A stretch of 37,840 nucleotides of DNA from an uncultured Akkermansia sp. (GTDB taxonomy: Bacteria > Verrucomicrobiota > Verrucomicrobiia > Verrucomicrobiales > Akkermansiaceae). Shown piece after piece: positions 1 through 8,550 of this stretch. Position 1 is the first letter of the stretch. The number at the start of each line of letters is the position of its first letter. The notes under the pieces are model-generated. The model was not told the origin of the DNA, made no database searches, and saw only the letters and a program-made list of their open reading frames with translations. Made by a program: the position numbers and the translations under genes. Location: contig CANQSS010000020.1 of assembly GCA_947626545.1 (NCBI GenBank), forward strand, positions 1-37,840. The letters are read 5' to 3'.

Positions 1-40
1 TCTGAGGAAACAAATCAACCTTCCTTTTTTTTGTCTTCTC

Positions 41-628
41 TTACCCTCCCTCATTATTTTCTTGGGACACGTGTGCTTCATTGCTGGGGCTTGAAAAATA
101 GTATCCCTTAATTTCTCCGGGAATGAGGTGTCGATAGAAACACATGTCCCGCGCTTCTTGGCGGCTCAGCGGCTGCTTTTCCTTCTCGAGCGCCGTCAAA
201 AAATCGCTCAGGTCTCCGTGAGATAAGTCGCCGGCTGTTTTGCCGGATTTGCTCTTGATGGAGGCATCCGCCCCCTTCGCCACGAGCCAGCAGACCGCAA
301 GACGATTGCCCCGCGCAGCGGCGTGCATGAGGGCGGTCTGCCCGAGCTTGTCCACGGCGTTGATGTCGCCGCCTTTTTCGATGGCTTTGAGTTTTTTGAG
401 CAGAGAGGCGGCACGCTTCTGCTCCTTGCTGAGTTTTATTCCCTTCGCTTGCTTTCCCGTACCTGCCGGAAAGAGAAGCTCCACTCCCTGCTGCGGTACA
501 CTCCCTGCTGCGCTTTCCTTCGCTGATGTCGCCCCCGTGAACCAAAGGACACAGGCAATGGACAAAAATATAAACCACTTAAAATAAGTCAAATAACAAA
601 TTCGGGGGGTAGCGACGATGTGTGACAT
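41..628 (-). CDS. Small secreted ankyrin-repeat protein
   Basis: 195 aa. The N-terminus holds a hydrophobic segment at about residues 16-36 that looks like a signal peptide or signal anchor. The middle (about 85-145) carries ankyrin-like repeats with the typical pattern of 'G-T-A-L-M-H-A-A-A-R-G' followed by 'L-V-A-K-G-A-D'. Ankyrin repeats bind proteins; no catalytic domain is visible, so the partner is unknown. It lies opposite to two further ankyrin genes, suggesting a locally expanded family. The ATG at 628 is the only start that keeps the hydrophobic leader. Family assignment is secure; export and function are inferred. Confidence 0.75.
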   Translation of the reverse strand: MSHIVATPRICYLTYFKWFIFLSIACVLWFTGATSAKESAAGSVPQQGVELLFPAGTGKQAKGIKLSKEQKRAASLLKKLKAIEKGGDINAVDKLGQTALMHAAARGNRLAVCWLVAKGADASIKSKSGKTAGDLSHGDLSDFLTALEKEKQPLSRQEARDMCFYRHLIPGEIKGYYFSSPSNEAHVSQENNEGG

Positions 629-855
629 AACGAATGCTTGAGTGACTGGTGAAAGGCTATCAGTTTTATCCTACCAAAGCAAGTGAAAAAATCGGGGCAG
701 ACGCAATTAGATTTTGCGGGAAAGGGGACGGGAGAGGAAGGAGGTTGAGAGGGGGATTAAGACAGAGGTCTTTGCAGGGTACGGCAAAAAACTGATATAC
801 TTTTGACGTTCTATTTTTGAGGTAAATTATTGCTGTGGGTGGCTGGCCTCGCAGA

Positions 856-900
856 CGCCGACCGTTTTCCGCGAGCCAATGGCTCGCAAATTTCCAAATC
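856..900 (-). repeat. Repeat C, copy 1 (stem-loop)
   Basis: Read on the minus strand this matches 26057-26103 over about 45 bp. The core is a 7-bp inverted repeat, GCGAGCC (871-877) and GGCTCGC (881-887), with a 3-base loop. On the minus strand it is flanked by a GAAATTT motif on one side and a GAAAACGG motif on the other. Loop bases differ between copies while the arms are kept. Confidence 0.7.
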
Positions 901-1027
901 GCACATCGTACGTTGACTCACCGGCACCACCCTACTGGTTGCTTCGGAGTCGCCCCACGACTCCTTACCCCTGCGGGGCAGCGCATGCGCGCTGTCCATA
1001 CGCACTTACGGCCGTCGTGCGTGTTGT

Positions 1028-1070
1028 AAATCGTACATAGGCAAACGCATTTTCTAATGCGGTTGCCTTG
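1028..1070 (+). repeat. Palindromic repeat A, copy 1
   Basis: One 7-bp unit (CGTACAT) followed by AGG and an imperfect palindrome with arms GGCAAACGCAT (1040-1050) and ATGCGGTTGCC (1057-1067). Same arrangement as the other A copies in this window. Confidence 0.8.
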
Positions 1071-1080
1071 CGGAATCGAC

Positions 1081-1109
1081 TTGCCTGCTGGGAAATTTTA
1101 TGTTAGACT
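1081..1109 (+). promoter_or_regulatory. Probable promoter of the 1137 ankyrin gene
   Basis: TTGCCT at 1081-1086, a 17-base spacer, then TAGACT at 1104-1109 preceded by TG at 1101-1102 (extended -10). The predicted start of transcription is about 20 bases before the ATG at 1137. Confidence 0.55.
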
Positions 1110-1136
1110 GTACTGCGCAGATACGAAAAGAGCACT

Positions 1137-2204
1137 ATGATACGTTTCTCGTCTTTCCGTAACATTTCTTTTGCCTTATTAGCGGGACTTTTTGCACCGT
1201 GCTTGTGGGGGACTCCTTCCGGCGTGGCAAAGGCGAACGCAGGCAAGAGTGTGCCGCGCCCCGCGCATTGTAGCAACGGGGTTTTTTCATTGTGCGAGGC
1301 AGCTCGTGACGGCAACGAAAAAATCGCTACCAAGTGCCTGAAGGAAGGCTATGCGGTGAATATGCGCAATGAAATGGGTATGACTCCCCTGCATCTCGCT
1401 GTGTCGGGAGGGCATTTGAAGATGGTACGCCTGCTTTTGCAGAAGGGAGGCGACGTTCTGTCCAGGGATAAGCAAGGGCGCACACCGGCTGACCTTGCAG
1501 AGGATGGGGCTGTCGCGGAGGTGCTCAAGGCTGCCCATGATAATCGAGTTCGGGAGTTGGAATTGTTCAAAAGTGTGGCAGCTGGTGAAAGCGATGCCCT
1601 GCGTGAGGCGTTGGCAAAGGGTAACAGACCGGATATCTATGCGGAGGATGGAGTAGATACTTTGGTTTTCACGGCTATTGAGACCAATAACAACGAGGCG
1701 CTTGCCATGCTGCTGAAAGCGAAAGCAAACACGGATGCACGGCGACGCGATGGTAAAACACCGTTGCATGTAGCTGCCGGTATTGGGAATGTGCCGGCGA
1801 TCGATTTGCTGTTGAAAGCCGGGGCTGATCCTATGGCATTGGCAAACAACAAGGCATGTCCCCTCCACGAAGCCGTATATTACGGGAAGACGGCTGCATT
1901 TAAGGCTCTGCTTCCGGTGTACACGAGGGTTAATTTCAGCCCGGAGAAGGCGGATTCTCCGGTGTACATGGTCATCAATCTGGGCAATGCGCAGATGCTC
2001 GATGAGCTGCTGAAGGCCGGTTTGAGGGTGAATGCTCCGAACTTTGCGCGGCGGCCTTTGTTGATAGAGGCGGTTAAGGCAAAACGAACCGATATGGTCC
2101 AGCGACTATTGAATGCCGGGGCCGACAGAAATGGCAAGGATGAGCAGGGACGCACCGCCAATGATTATGCTGATGATGCTTTGCGTCGGATGATTAACGG
2201 TTAA
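1137..2204 (+). CDS. Secreted ankyrin-repeat protein
   Basis: 355 aa with an N-terminal signal peptide (hydrophobic core about residues 10-24). It is followed by an N-terminal ankyrin block (about 50-135) and a C-terminal block (about 170-355), both with clear 'G-x-T-P-L-H-x-A' and 'L-L-x-K-A-G-A-D' signatures. The C-terminal block is closely similar in order and wording to the C-terminus of the next gene product, including a central stretch ending in 'P-L-L-I-E-A' here and 'P-L-L-I-Q-A' there. The next gene starts 28 bp downstream, so the two are probably one transcript. Likely a periplasmic or secreted protein-binding scaffold; the partner is unknown. Confidence 0.8.
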   Translation: MIRFSSFRNISFALLAGLFAPCLWGTPSGVAKANAGKSVPRPAHCSNGVFSLCEAARDGNEKIATKCLKEGYAVNMRNEMGMTPLHLAVSGGHLKMVRLLLQKGGDVLSRDKQGRTPADLAEDGAVAEVLKAAHDNRVRELELFKSVAAGESDALREALAKGNRPDIYAEDGVDTLVFTAIETNNNEALAMLLKAKANTDARRRDGKTPLHVAAGIGNVPAIDLLLKAGADPMALANNKACPLHEAVYYGKTAAFKALLPVYTRVNFSPEKADSPVYMVINLGNAQMLDELLKAGLRVNAPNFARRPLLIEAVKAKRTDMVQRLLNAGADRNGKDEQGRTANDYADDALRRMING

Positions 2205-2232
2205 CAAGTTGTACTAATTTTTTCAACGTGCT

Positions 2233-4710
2233 ATGATTCACGCATTCATTACTCGTACTATTTGGGGAATTGTGCCGGTTCTCTTCCTAGGATTTGCATC
2301 TGCCGTCCACGCTGTAACCGGTACCGGACGGACCACGCCGACACACGACCCTTCCGTTCCCCAGTTTACCGATTATACCGGGATCAATCAAGGGGATTCT
2401 GAGAAGAAATACCGCCATCGTCTCATTCGCGCCTACCTCAGTAACGAAGAGGTGCGTCGTCGCATGAAGATCAACAGCTATTCCTCGTTCGAGAATCCTA
2501 CCGGCATCTTTTTCAAAGCGGGCGAAACGGCAGAGATTACCGTCAGCGGTTTGTCAGATCACCCTTTGAATCTACTCATCTGGGATTTCAAACCGGGCAG
2601 GGGGGAAGATCGATACCCTCTCCATGAAGGTAAAAATTCCATCACAGTGAAAAACCCGGGTCTTGCCTACATCGATTATCGCGATGTGAATCCGGGTAGC
2701 ACGCCTGTCATCACTGTCGATATTAGGGGCGGTGCCATTAACGGCGTCTTTACACCACAGGACAACCAGGAAACATGGAAGCGGCTGCTTGCCGGGGCGG
2801 TGTGCGATGTGTTTGATATGCTGGGCGAGCGCTGCCAGCTGACGTTTGAGGTGGAATCTCTACGCAAATATTGTCCGGAACAGGGACCGGAATTGCTGGC
2901 CCTCTACGACCATATCATCGAGTTGGAGCAGGATGAGGTGCTCGGTTGGAAGAAGGATAAATCGCACCCCGGCAATCACATTCACGGGCGAGTGCAGTGG
3001 ACGGGGTTTATGCACGCGGATGGCTACGGCGCCGCATACGTGAATTGGACTATGAAAGACTTGGCAAATGTCGATCGACTATGCCGGAGTTCTTGGGGGG
3101 TGGCGCATGAGTTCGGGCATGTGAATCAGACCCGACCCGGTATGCTTTGGGTGGGTACCACTGAGATTACGAATAACATCTGCTCCGCGTGGGTTAATTA
3201 CAAACTTTGCCCGGAGCACATGCGCCTTGAGCATGAGGTTTGCGCGAATGCTGATAAGATGGGAATGCGAGGCGGACGTTTCGATTGTTTCGTAAACAGT
3301 GCTATTGTCAAACGGCAGCTCTGGCAATTTCAGGCAGGAGGGGACCGCGGCCTGTTCAGCCCGCTCGCGCGGTACGACTCGGGAGACGTGTTCGTGGGGC
3401 TGGCTCCTTTTTGGCAGCTCATGCTCTACAACACTGTGGCTCGTGGCAACAAAGACTTTTATCCGAGTATCTACCACAGCGTACGCTCTACGGATGAATC
3501 AAAAATGACCAACGGAGAACTGCGGGCGCTTTTTATGAAACGGGCATGTGATGCCGCCAAGCTCAACCTTACGGATTATTTCCTGAAGACGGGGATGGCA
3601 GCCCCTGTGGATCGGGAGGTGGATGATTACGGAGTGTCGTGCCTGACCGTTACGGACGAGATGGTGCAGGAGGTGCTTAACTACATCTCCCGCTATCCGA
3701 AGCCGGATTCGGATGTCATATATTATATCACGGCCAACAGCGTGCCTATTTATCGTGACAAGCTTAATATCGAGACTTCCCCGAATGCTCCGAAGATTGA
3801 GCTGCCGGTTGGGCGCGTAGATATTCCGGGTGATGCGTGGAAGAATGCCGTAGCGTTTGAAGCTTACAGTGGGAAGAAACTCATCCGCGTGTCGCTGCTT
3901 GGGCTCAACCACGAGGATAATACGACGACAACCGTGATTTGCCCGCCGGAAACCGATACGCTTAAGGCTGTACAATGGGACGGCAAGCGCGTTACCATCG
4001 CGCGCCTTCCCAATGATAAAGAAACTCGCGAAAGGTGGCAAAGAGGAGTATTGCTGTCACAGCTTCTTGGTGCTATCGAAACGGGGCAGACCAAGACGCT
4101 CAGGAAATTGCTCAAGGAAGTGGAGGATGTTAATGCTCCGCTCGACGATGGGGGTAATACGCTGCTAAATGCAGCCATCGAAGCGCAGAAACTCTCCTGC
4201 GTTCAGGCGCTTTTGAAGGCAGGTGCGGATCCGAATGCCGCGCGGAAGCTGGACGGCAAGACGATGCTGCACGTAGCCGCAGGACTGGATAACACGGCTA
4301 TAGCGCGCGAGCTCATAAGCGCCGGAGCGAATTTGCAGGCTTTGTCCGGTAATGGGGCGTACCCGATACATGAGGCCGTGTGGAACAACAAGCCGAGAAT
4401 GCTCAGACTACTTTTGCCCTACTACAAGGATTGCAATTATAGCCCGAACGGCGGCATCAACGGATACCCGGTCACGATGGCCATCAACAGGGAGAACCCA
4501 CAGTTGCTTGAGGAAATCCTTAAGGCGGGTATCGATGTGAATGATGCGTGTTTTGCGGATGAACCTCTGCTGATCCAGGCAACAAAGCGCCGCGATGAAA
4601 CGAAGGTTCGGATGCTTCTGAAGGCCGGGGCAAACCGCGATGCTGTGGATCGCAACGGGAAAAAAGCCATTGATTATGCAGAGGGGAGCCTGCGAGATAT
4701 TCTGCGGTAA
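2233..4710 (+). CDS. Secreted M60-family metallopeptidase with C-terminal ankyrin repeats
   Basis: 825 aa. Residues 1-27 form a signal peptide. The N-terminal part contains the M60/enhancin-type domain: a region starting 'P-T-G-I-F-F-K-A-G-E' (about 90-100), then the zinc motif HEFGH at 292-296 followed by NQ and, about 15 residues on, 'T-E-I-T-N-N-I', whose Glu is the usual third zinc ligand of this family. M60 peptidases cleave mucin-type glycoproteins, so host or environmental glycoprotein is the likely substrate. Residues about 600-825 are ankyrin repeats homologous to the preceding gene product, an unusual partner for a peptidase. The zinc motif is intact, so activity is expected. No Shine-Dalgarno sequence is visible before the ATG. 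Confidence 0.88.
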   Translation: MIHAFITRTIWGIVPVLFLGFASAVHAVTGTGRTTPTHDPSVPQFTDYTGINQGDSEKKYRHRLIRAYLSNEEVRRRMKINSYSSFENPTGIFFKAGETAEITVSGLSDHPLNLLIWDFKPGRGEDRYPLHEGKNSITVKNPGLAYIDYRDVNPGSTPVITVDIRGGAINGVFTPQDNQETWKRLLAGAVCDVFDMLGERCQLTFEVESLRKYCPEQGPELLALYDHIIELEQDEVLGWKKDKSHPGNHIHGRVQWTGFMHADGYGAAYVNWTMKDLANVDRLCRSSWGVAHEFGHVNQTRPGMLWVGTTEITNNICSAWVNYKLCPEHMRLEHEVCANADKMGMRGGRFDCFVNSAIVKRQLWQFQAGGDRGLFSPLARYDSGDVFVGLAPFWQLMLYNTVARGNKDFYPSIYHSVRSTDESKMTNGELRALFMKRACDAAKLNLTDYFLKTGMAAPVDREVDDYGVSCLTVTDEMVQEVLNYISRYPKPDSDVIYYITANSVPIYRDKLNIETSPNAPKIELPVGRVDIPGDAWKNAVAFEAYSGKKLIRVSLLGLNHEDNTTTTVICPPETDTLKAVQWDGKRVTIARLPNDKETRERWQRGVLLSQLLGAIETGQTKTLRKLLKEVEDVNAPLDDGGNTLLNAAIEAQKLSCVQALLKAGADPNAARKLDGKTMLHVAAGLDNTAIARELISAGANLQALSGNGAYPIHEAVWNNKPRMLRLLLPYYKDCNYSPNGGINGYPVTMAINRENPQLLEEILKAGIDVNDACFADEPLLIQATKRRDETKVRMLLKAGANRDAVDRNGKKAIDYAEGSLRDILR

Positions 4711-4751
4711 TTCCTTTCTTCTGCTTTCGCAGGAACGCGTTCAAGCTTCGC

Positions 4752-4800
4752 AATCGTACCTCGTACATAGGCAAACGCATTTCCTAATGCGTTTGCCTTG
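4752..4800 (+). repeat. Palindromic repeat A, copy 2
   Basis: Two 7-bp units (CGTACCT, CGTACAT), AGG, then arms GGCAAACGCAT (4770-4780) and ATGCGTTTGCC (4787-4797), a perfect 11-bp inverted repeat. It lies between the M60 gene stop and the next promoter. Confidence 0.85.
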
Positions 4801-4819
4801 GGGGCGGAGTCCAAACTTC

Positions 4820-4848
4820 TTGACAGGAGAAGGGAGGGATGGTAGGCT
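4820..4848 (+). promoter_or_regulatory. Promoter with -10 close to the start codon
   Basis: TTGACA at 4820-4825, a 17-base spacer, and TAGGCT at 4843-4848. Only six bases separate the -10 from the ATG at 4855, so transcription would begin at or next to the start codon (leaderless mRNA). Confidence 0.55.
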
Positions 4849-4854
4849 TGCAGC

Positions 4855-7038
4855 ATGTCACATGTTCGCGTGTATGGCAGGGAAAATCTGCCGAAGCAGG
4901 CTTCGCTTTTTTTGCCAAATCGGATTGATGAGGCGACGCGTGAAGTGTTGGAGGAAGAACTCGGAGGGGTAGGGAAAGTGGTGTACGTGGTGGAGGAAGA
5001 ATTGCAGCCGGATTCAAGTATCATGGGGAAGTTGGATGCGGCAAGGGTAGTGAAATTCCGTTTTCGAACGAGTAAGAGTCGTGAATTGCGCGAGAGGTTG
5101 ATGGAGCATTTGTCGGCTGGTCAGCATATCGTGTTTTTACCGGGAAGACCGGCGCAGACTATGAGCTGCTTATCAGATGTACCGAAGCCATTTATGATGC
5201 AGCTGGGGGCTCTGCACATTTCACCGGTGCCGGTGTTCACGGGGTTTTACCGCAAGAGCATCTGGTCTGCTTGCACCACGGAGTCAGTTCATGATTGGGG
5301 GGTGCTGCGAATCATGCCAAAATTGACACCCGGTCCGCAGAGTGGGGAACGCACGCTGGAGGCGTGGTTACAAGCGTCGTCAGAAGAGTTCGAACAGCAC
5401 CCCATGCTGGAGGTTTCGCTGGGCCGTTTGCTGGTGGAGGGATTTAAGCGCAACTCGCATTCTGAACTTATAGATGGGATGGATGGCTCGAAGCTCGGGT
5501 ATGTGAAATTGCTGGGGGTTGCGCTGGCTTTAGCCAAAGAGTTGAAGCGACGTGTAAAGGAGCCGCGACTCGGGATTATTCTACCCCCGGGAAAGGGTGG
5601 AATGATTGCCAACTATGCCTGTATTTTCGCCGGTATCGTGCCGGTGAATATTAACTACACTTCGTCGGAGTCTGCCATGCACAGCATCGTGCAGCAGAGC
5701 GGAATACAACATTTTATCACTGCGCGTGCTTTCATGAACAAGCTGCCGCATTTCTCGTGGCCAGCGGAGGAGACATTGCTGCATTTGGATGTGTTGCTCA
5801 AGGAAATTGGACTTGCGCGTATAGCGGCGTGGGTGGCATTTGCGAAGGTGACTCCGGCTTCGCTTATTGTGCGGACCTTCAAGTTGGATGCGCGCCGTGG
5901 CAATGATGAGGCGGCGCTCATTTTTACGTCCGGCTCCTCAGGTAAACCGAAAGGAGTGGCTTTCACGCACCGCATGATCATTGCCAACATGTGCCAGTTG
6001 CTCAGCAAGGTGTATCTGCCGCCGGGCAGTCGCTTTCTGTGCAGCTTGCCCATATTCCACAGCTTTGGTCTGACGGTGTGCACCATGTTGCCCGCGGTGT
6101 ATGGCTTCAGCATGGTGACATATCCTTCGCCGTTGGAAGCAAAGACGCTCAACAAGCTCATCGAAAACCACAAGTGCGTGCTTGTGCTCACCACTCCCAC
6201 TTTTGCGCGAGCTATGCTGCGCCGCGCCAATCCTGATAGTTACCGTAGCGTGCGTTATTTCATCGTAGGCGCGGAGAAATTGCCACGGGATTTGTCGGAG
6301 GCGTTTGAGGCTCGCTGTAAAGTGCACTTGCTGGAGGGGTATGGGCTGACCGAAACGGCTCCGGTTTGTTGCGTCAACTTGCCGGATGCTCCGCCATCAG
6401 CTACTAGCCCCTACTACGTGCCGGCCGATTGTGAGGGTACTGTGGGGCAGGTTCTGCCGGGACTTGCCGTGCGCATCACTGACCCCGACGATGACAGCCG
6501 CGTGCTCCCTCTCACGGAACAAGGGATGATTTGGCTGAAGGGGGCGAACGTCTTTCGGGGCTACATCGGTTCCGAAAAGCTCAATGAGGGACTTTTCCGC
6601 GGTGGTTGGTTTAAGACGGGCGATTTGGGCAGCGTGGATCTTAACGCATTCTTGAGTCTCGGCGGGCGTCGTTCACGCTTTTCCAAAATCGGCGGTGAGA
6701 TGGTGCCGCATGAACTGGTGGAATCCGCTATCGAAAATTTTGTGCAGCGCCCTGCTGAATTCCCGCAAGATGAGCGAATGGTGTGTATCGTTGGCGTGCC
6801 GGATGCTCAGAAAGGGGAAGCTCTGGTGCTACTTTCCTGCGTGCATAGCGGAAACCTGACTCAAGCGTTGGACGACATCCGCACGCATCTCATCTCTGAG
6901 GGCATACCGCGGTTGTGGTGCCCGCGTGAGATCATTCCGGTGGAGATTATCCCGATGCTCCCCACCGGGAAGCTGGATTTACGCGGGTGTAATATGCTGG
7001 CGCAGGAAGCATTGGGTATGGCAGTTCCGACCGATTGA
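4855..7038 (+). CDS. Acyl-ACP/acyl-CoA synthetase with degenerate LPLAT-like N-terminus
   Basis: 727 aa, organised like Aas: an N-terminal acyltransferase-like part followed by an AMP-forming fatty acid ligase. The ligase is complete. 'T-S-G-S-S-G-K-P-K-G' sits at about 358-367, 'G-Y-G-L-T-E-T' and 'W-F-K-T-G-D-L' follow, and the C-terminal 'P-T-G-K-L-D' supplies the catalytic lysine. It probably activates fatty acids for membrane lipid repair or fatty acid recycling. In the N-terminal part the HX4D catalytic motif is not seen (the corresponding place reads N-R-I-D-E-A) and the usual EGR motif reads PGR (about 97-99). Acyl transfer by this domain is therefore unlikely. The start is set by the close promoter. 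Confidence 0.8.
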   Translation: MSHVRVYGRENLPKQASLFLPNRIDEATREVLEEELGGVGKVVYVVEEELQPDSSIMGKLDAARVVKFRFRTSKSRELRERLMEHLSAGQHIVFLPGRPAQTMSCLSDVPKPFMMQLGALHISPVPVFTGFYRKSIWSACTTESVHDWGVLRIMPKLTPGPQSGERTLEAWLQASSEEFEQHPMLEVSLGRLLVEGFKRNSHSELIDGMDGSKLGYVKLLGVALALAKELKRRVKEPRLGIILPPGKGGMIANYACIFAGIVPVNINYTSSESAMHSIVQQSGIQHFITARAFMNKLPHFSWPAEETLLHLDVLLKEIGLARIAAWVAFAKVTPASLIVRTFKLDARRGNDEAALIFTSGSSGKPKGVAFTHRMIIANMCQLLSKVYLPPGSRFLCSLPIFHSFGLTVCTMLPAVYGFSMVTYPSPLEAKTLNKLIENHKCVLVLTTPTFARAMLRRANPDSYRSVRYFIVGAEKLPRDLSEAFEARCKVHLLEGYGLTETAPVCCVNLPDAPPSATSPYYVPADCEGTVGQVLPGLAVRITDPDDDSRVLPLTEQGMIWLKGANVFRGYIGSEKLNEGLFRGGWFKTGDLGSVDLNAFLSLGGRRSRFSKIGGEMVPHELVESAIENFVQRPAEFPQDERMVCIVGVPDAQKGEALVLLSCVHSGNLTQALDDIRTHLISEGIPRLWCPREIIPVEIIPMLPTGKLDLRGCNMLAQEALGMAVPTD

Positions 7039-7078
7039 CATCACACACGTCCCAATAAAACATTGTCTATATATTCAT

Positions 7079-7128
7079 AAATCGTACATCGTACATAGGC
7101 AAGCGCATTTCCTAATGCGCTTGCCTTG
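7079..7128 (+). repeat. Palindromic repeat A, copy 3, with paired base changes
   Basis: Two 7-bp units, AGG, then arms GGCAAGCGCAT (7098-7108) and ATGCGCTTGCC (7115-7125). Relative to the common form, A to G in the left arm is matched by T to C in the right arm, so pairing is kept. It sits between two convergent genes. Confidence 0.85.
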
Positions 7129-7157
7129 GGGGGCTTGGACGTGAATTGCCGTACGAC

Positions 7158-8531
7158 TCAGAGCTGCATTTTCCCCGGGTTGAAAATATTCTGCGGATCA
7201 AGGGCATGCTTGAGAACGTGGTGGAGTTCCATGGCGACGGAACCAATGGCGCTAGGGAACCACGTTGCTTTTGCCAGGCCTATGCCGTGTTCTCCCGTGA
7301 TGCTGCCCCCATGGGAGAGAACCCAGGCAAAGAGCAGGTGCAGCAAGGCATCCGCCCGGGAGCGCAATTCTTCCCCCTGCGTGTTGCGCGGCACCATGAT
7401 GTTGGTATGAATGTTGCCGTCCCCAGCGTGGCCAAAGCAGGCGATAGGGATGGAATTTTCCCGTTGCAGGTCGGCACAATACTGCACGAAGTCTGCAAGC
7501 TGAGAACGCGGAATGACCACATCCTCGTTCAGTTTGGTAAGTCCGGTTGCTTTCAGACTCTCCGAGAAACCGCGGCGCAGCTGCCAGAGAGCCTCTATAT
7601 CGTCCTCGTTGAGCGCTGCTTGCGTATGCGTAGCACCTAGATCAGTCAGAAGTTGAGTGAGCTCCCTCACTTCGGTGGCTACTGCATCATCGGCTCCATC
7701 CACTTCCAGCAGCAAATGCCCGCAGGCATCCGCAGGGATGGCATCGCCCAGATGTCTGCGTGCTGCCTGCAGGGTGAAAGCATCGGCAATTTCAAGTGCG
7801 CACGGGAGATGGCCCGCCTGCAACACAGCCTGCACGGCCTTGGCCGCTGCGGGAAACTCCGGGAAAGTTGCCTGCAGCGCCGCCCGCGCTCGGGGAGCAG
7901 GAATGATGCGCAAAATAGCCTGTGTGATCATCCCGAGCATGCCCTCACTCCCGCAGAAGAGGCCGACGAGATCAAAGCCCTGCTTGTTCTTGTGGGTGCG
8001 TCCGCCGCAGGTGAGTACCCGTCCATCCGGTAGCACGACGGTGAGCCCCAGCACGTACGCGCGCGTGACGCCGTATTTCAGGCAGCGAGGACCGCCCGCA
8101 TTCGTGGAGATATTGCCGCCGATGGTGGAATCCTTGCGCGAGGCCGGATCCGGAGGGTAGAACCAGCCGAGGCGCGAGCAGGCATCCTGCAACTCTGCAG
8201 TGCGTACCCCCGGCTGCACAACAGCTACGCCATCTTGAGGATTCACCTCAATAATGCGGTTCATACGATCGGTCGAGATAACGATACCGCCACGGACTGG
8301 TACACAGCCGCCCACGTAGCCCACCCCGCCGCCGCGTGCTGTGACAGGTATGGCGTGTTGCGAGGCAAAACGTACGATGCGAGCCACTTCCTCCGTGCTC
8401 GTTGGAAAGGCTACCGCATCCGGCATGGCGTTGGCAAACCACTTGTCGCCGGAGTTTGCGCGGCGCGTGGGTTCGTCGAGGTAAACCAGCTTGCCGAGAG
8501 TCTTTTGAATGTCGGGGGGTAAATTGCTCAT
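7158..8531 (-). CDS. FAD-linked 2-hydroxyacid oxidase/dehydrogenase (GlcD/D-lactate dehydrogenase type)
   Basis: 457 aa, the usual size of the family. The N-terminal FAD-binding type 4 (PCMH) domain has 'A-R-G-G-G-V-G-Y-V-G-G' at 65-75 and 'T-I-G-G-N-I-S-T-N-A-G-G' at 136-147. The C-terminal FAD-oxidase domain has 'C-F-G-H-A-G-D-G-N-I-H' at 365-375 and 'G-E-H-G-I-G' at 413-418. Such enzymes oxidise glycolate, D-lactate or related 2-hydroxyacids and pass electrons to quinone or a partner subunit; the substrate cannot be told from sequence. It is the last gene of the ABC transporter operon, 19 bp after the permease, so it may act on a compound derived from the imported substrate. No GlcE or GlcF partner is adjacent. 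Confidence 0.85.
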   Translation of the reverse strand: MSNLPPDIQKTLGKLVYLDEPTRRANSGDKWFANAMPDAVAFPTSTEEVARIVRFASQHAIPVTARGGGVGYVGGCVPVRGGIVISTDRMNRIIEVNPQDGVAVVQPGVRTAELQDACSRLGWFYPPDPASRKDSTIGGNISTNAGGPRCLKYGVTRAYVLGLTVVLPDGRVLTCGGRTHKNKQGFDLVGLFCGSEGMLGMITQAILRIIPAPRARAALQATFPEFPAAAKAVQAVLQAGHLPCALEIADAFTLQAARRHLGDAIPADACGHLLLEVDGADDAVATEVRELTQLLTDLGATHTQAALNEDDIEALWQLRRGFSESLKATGLTKLNEDVVIPRSQLADFVQYCADLQRENSIPIACFGHAGDGNIHTNIMVPRNTQGEELRSRADALLHLLFAWVLSHGGSITGEHGIGLAKATWFPSAIGSVAMELHHVLKHALDPQNIFNPGKMQL

Positions 8532-8550
8532 CGCTTAAAAAGAGTGTTCA

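Larger units (their letters stand above)
629..1136. other. Intergenic region between divergent ankyrin genes
   Basis: About 500 bp without a convincing gene; short ORFs here lack any recognisable product. It holds one inverted copy of stem-loop repeat C (856-900), one copy of palindrome A (1028-1070) and, at the right end, the promoter of the next gene. The part at 629-840 shows no recognisable signal apart from probable upstream sequence of the minus-strand gene. Confidence 0.6.

Noticed and set aside
856..900. Repeat C as a tRNA or small structured RNA gene
   Set aside because: It has only one stem, no cloverleaf arms, and occurs as a repeat elsewhere.
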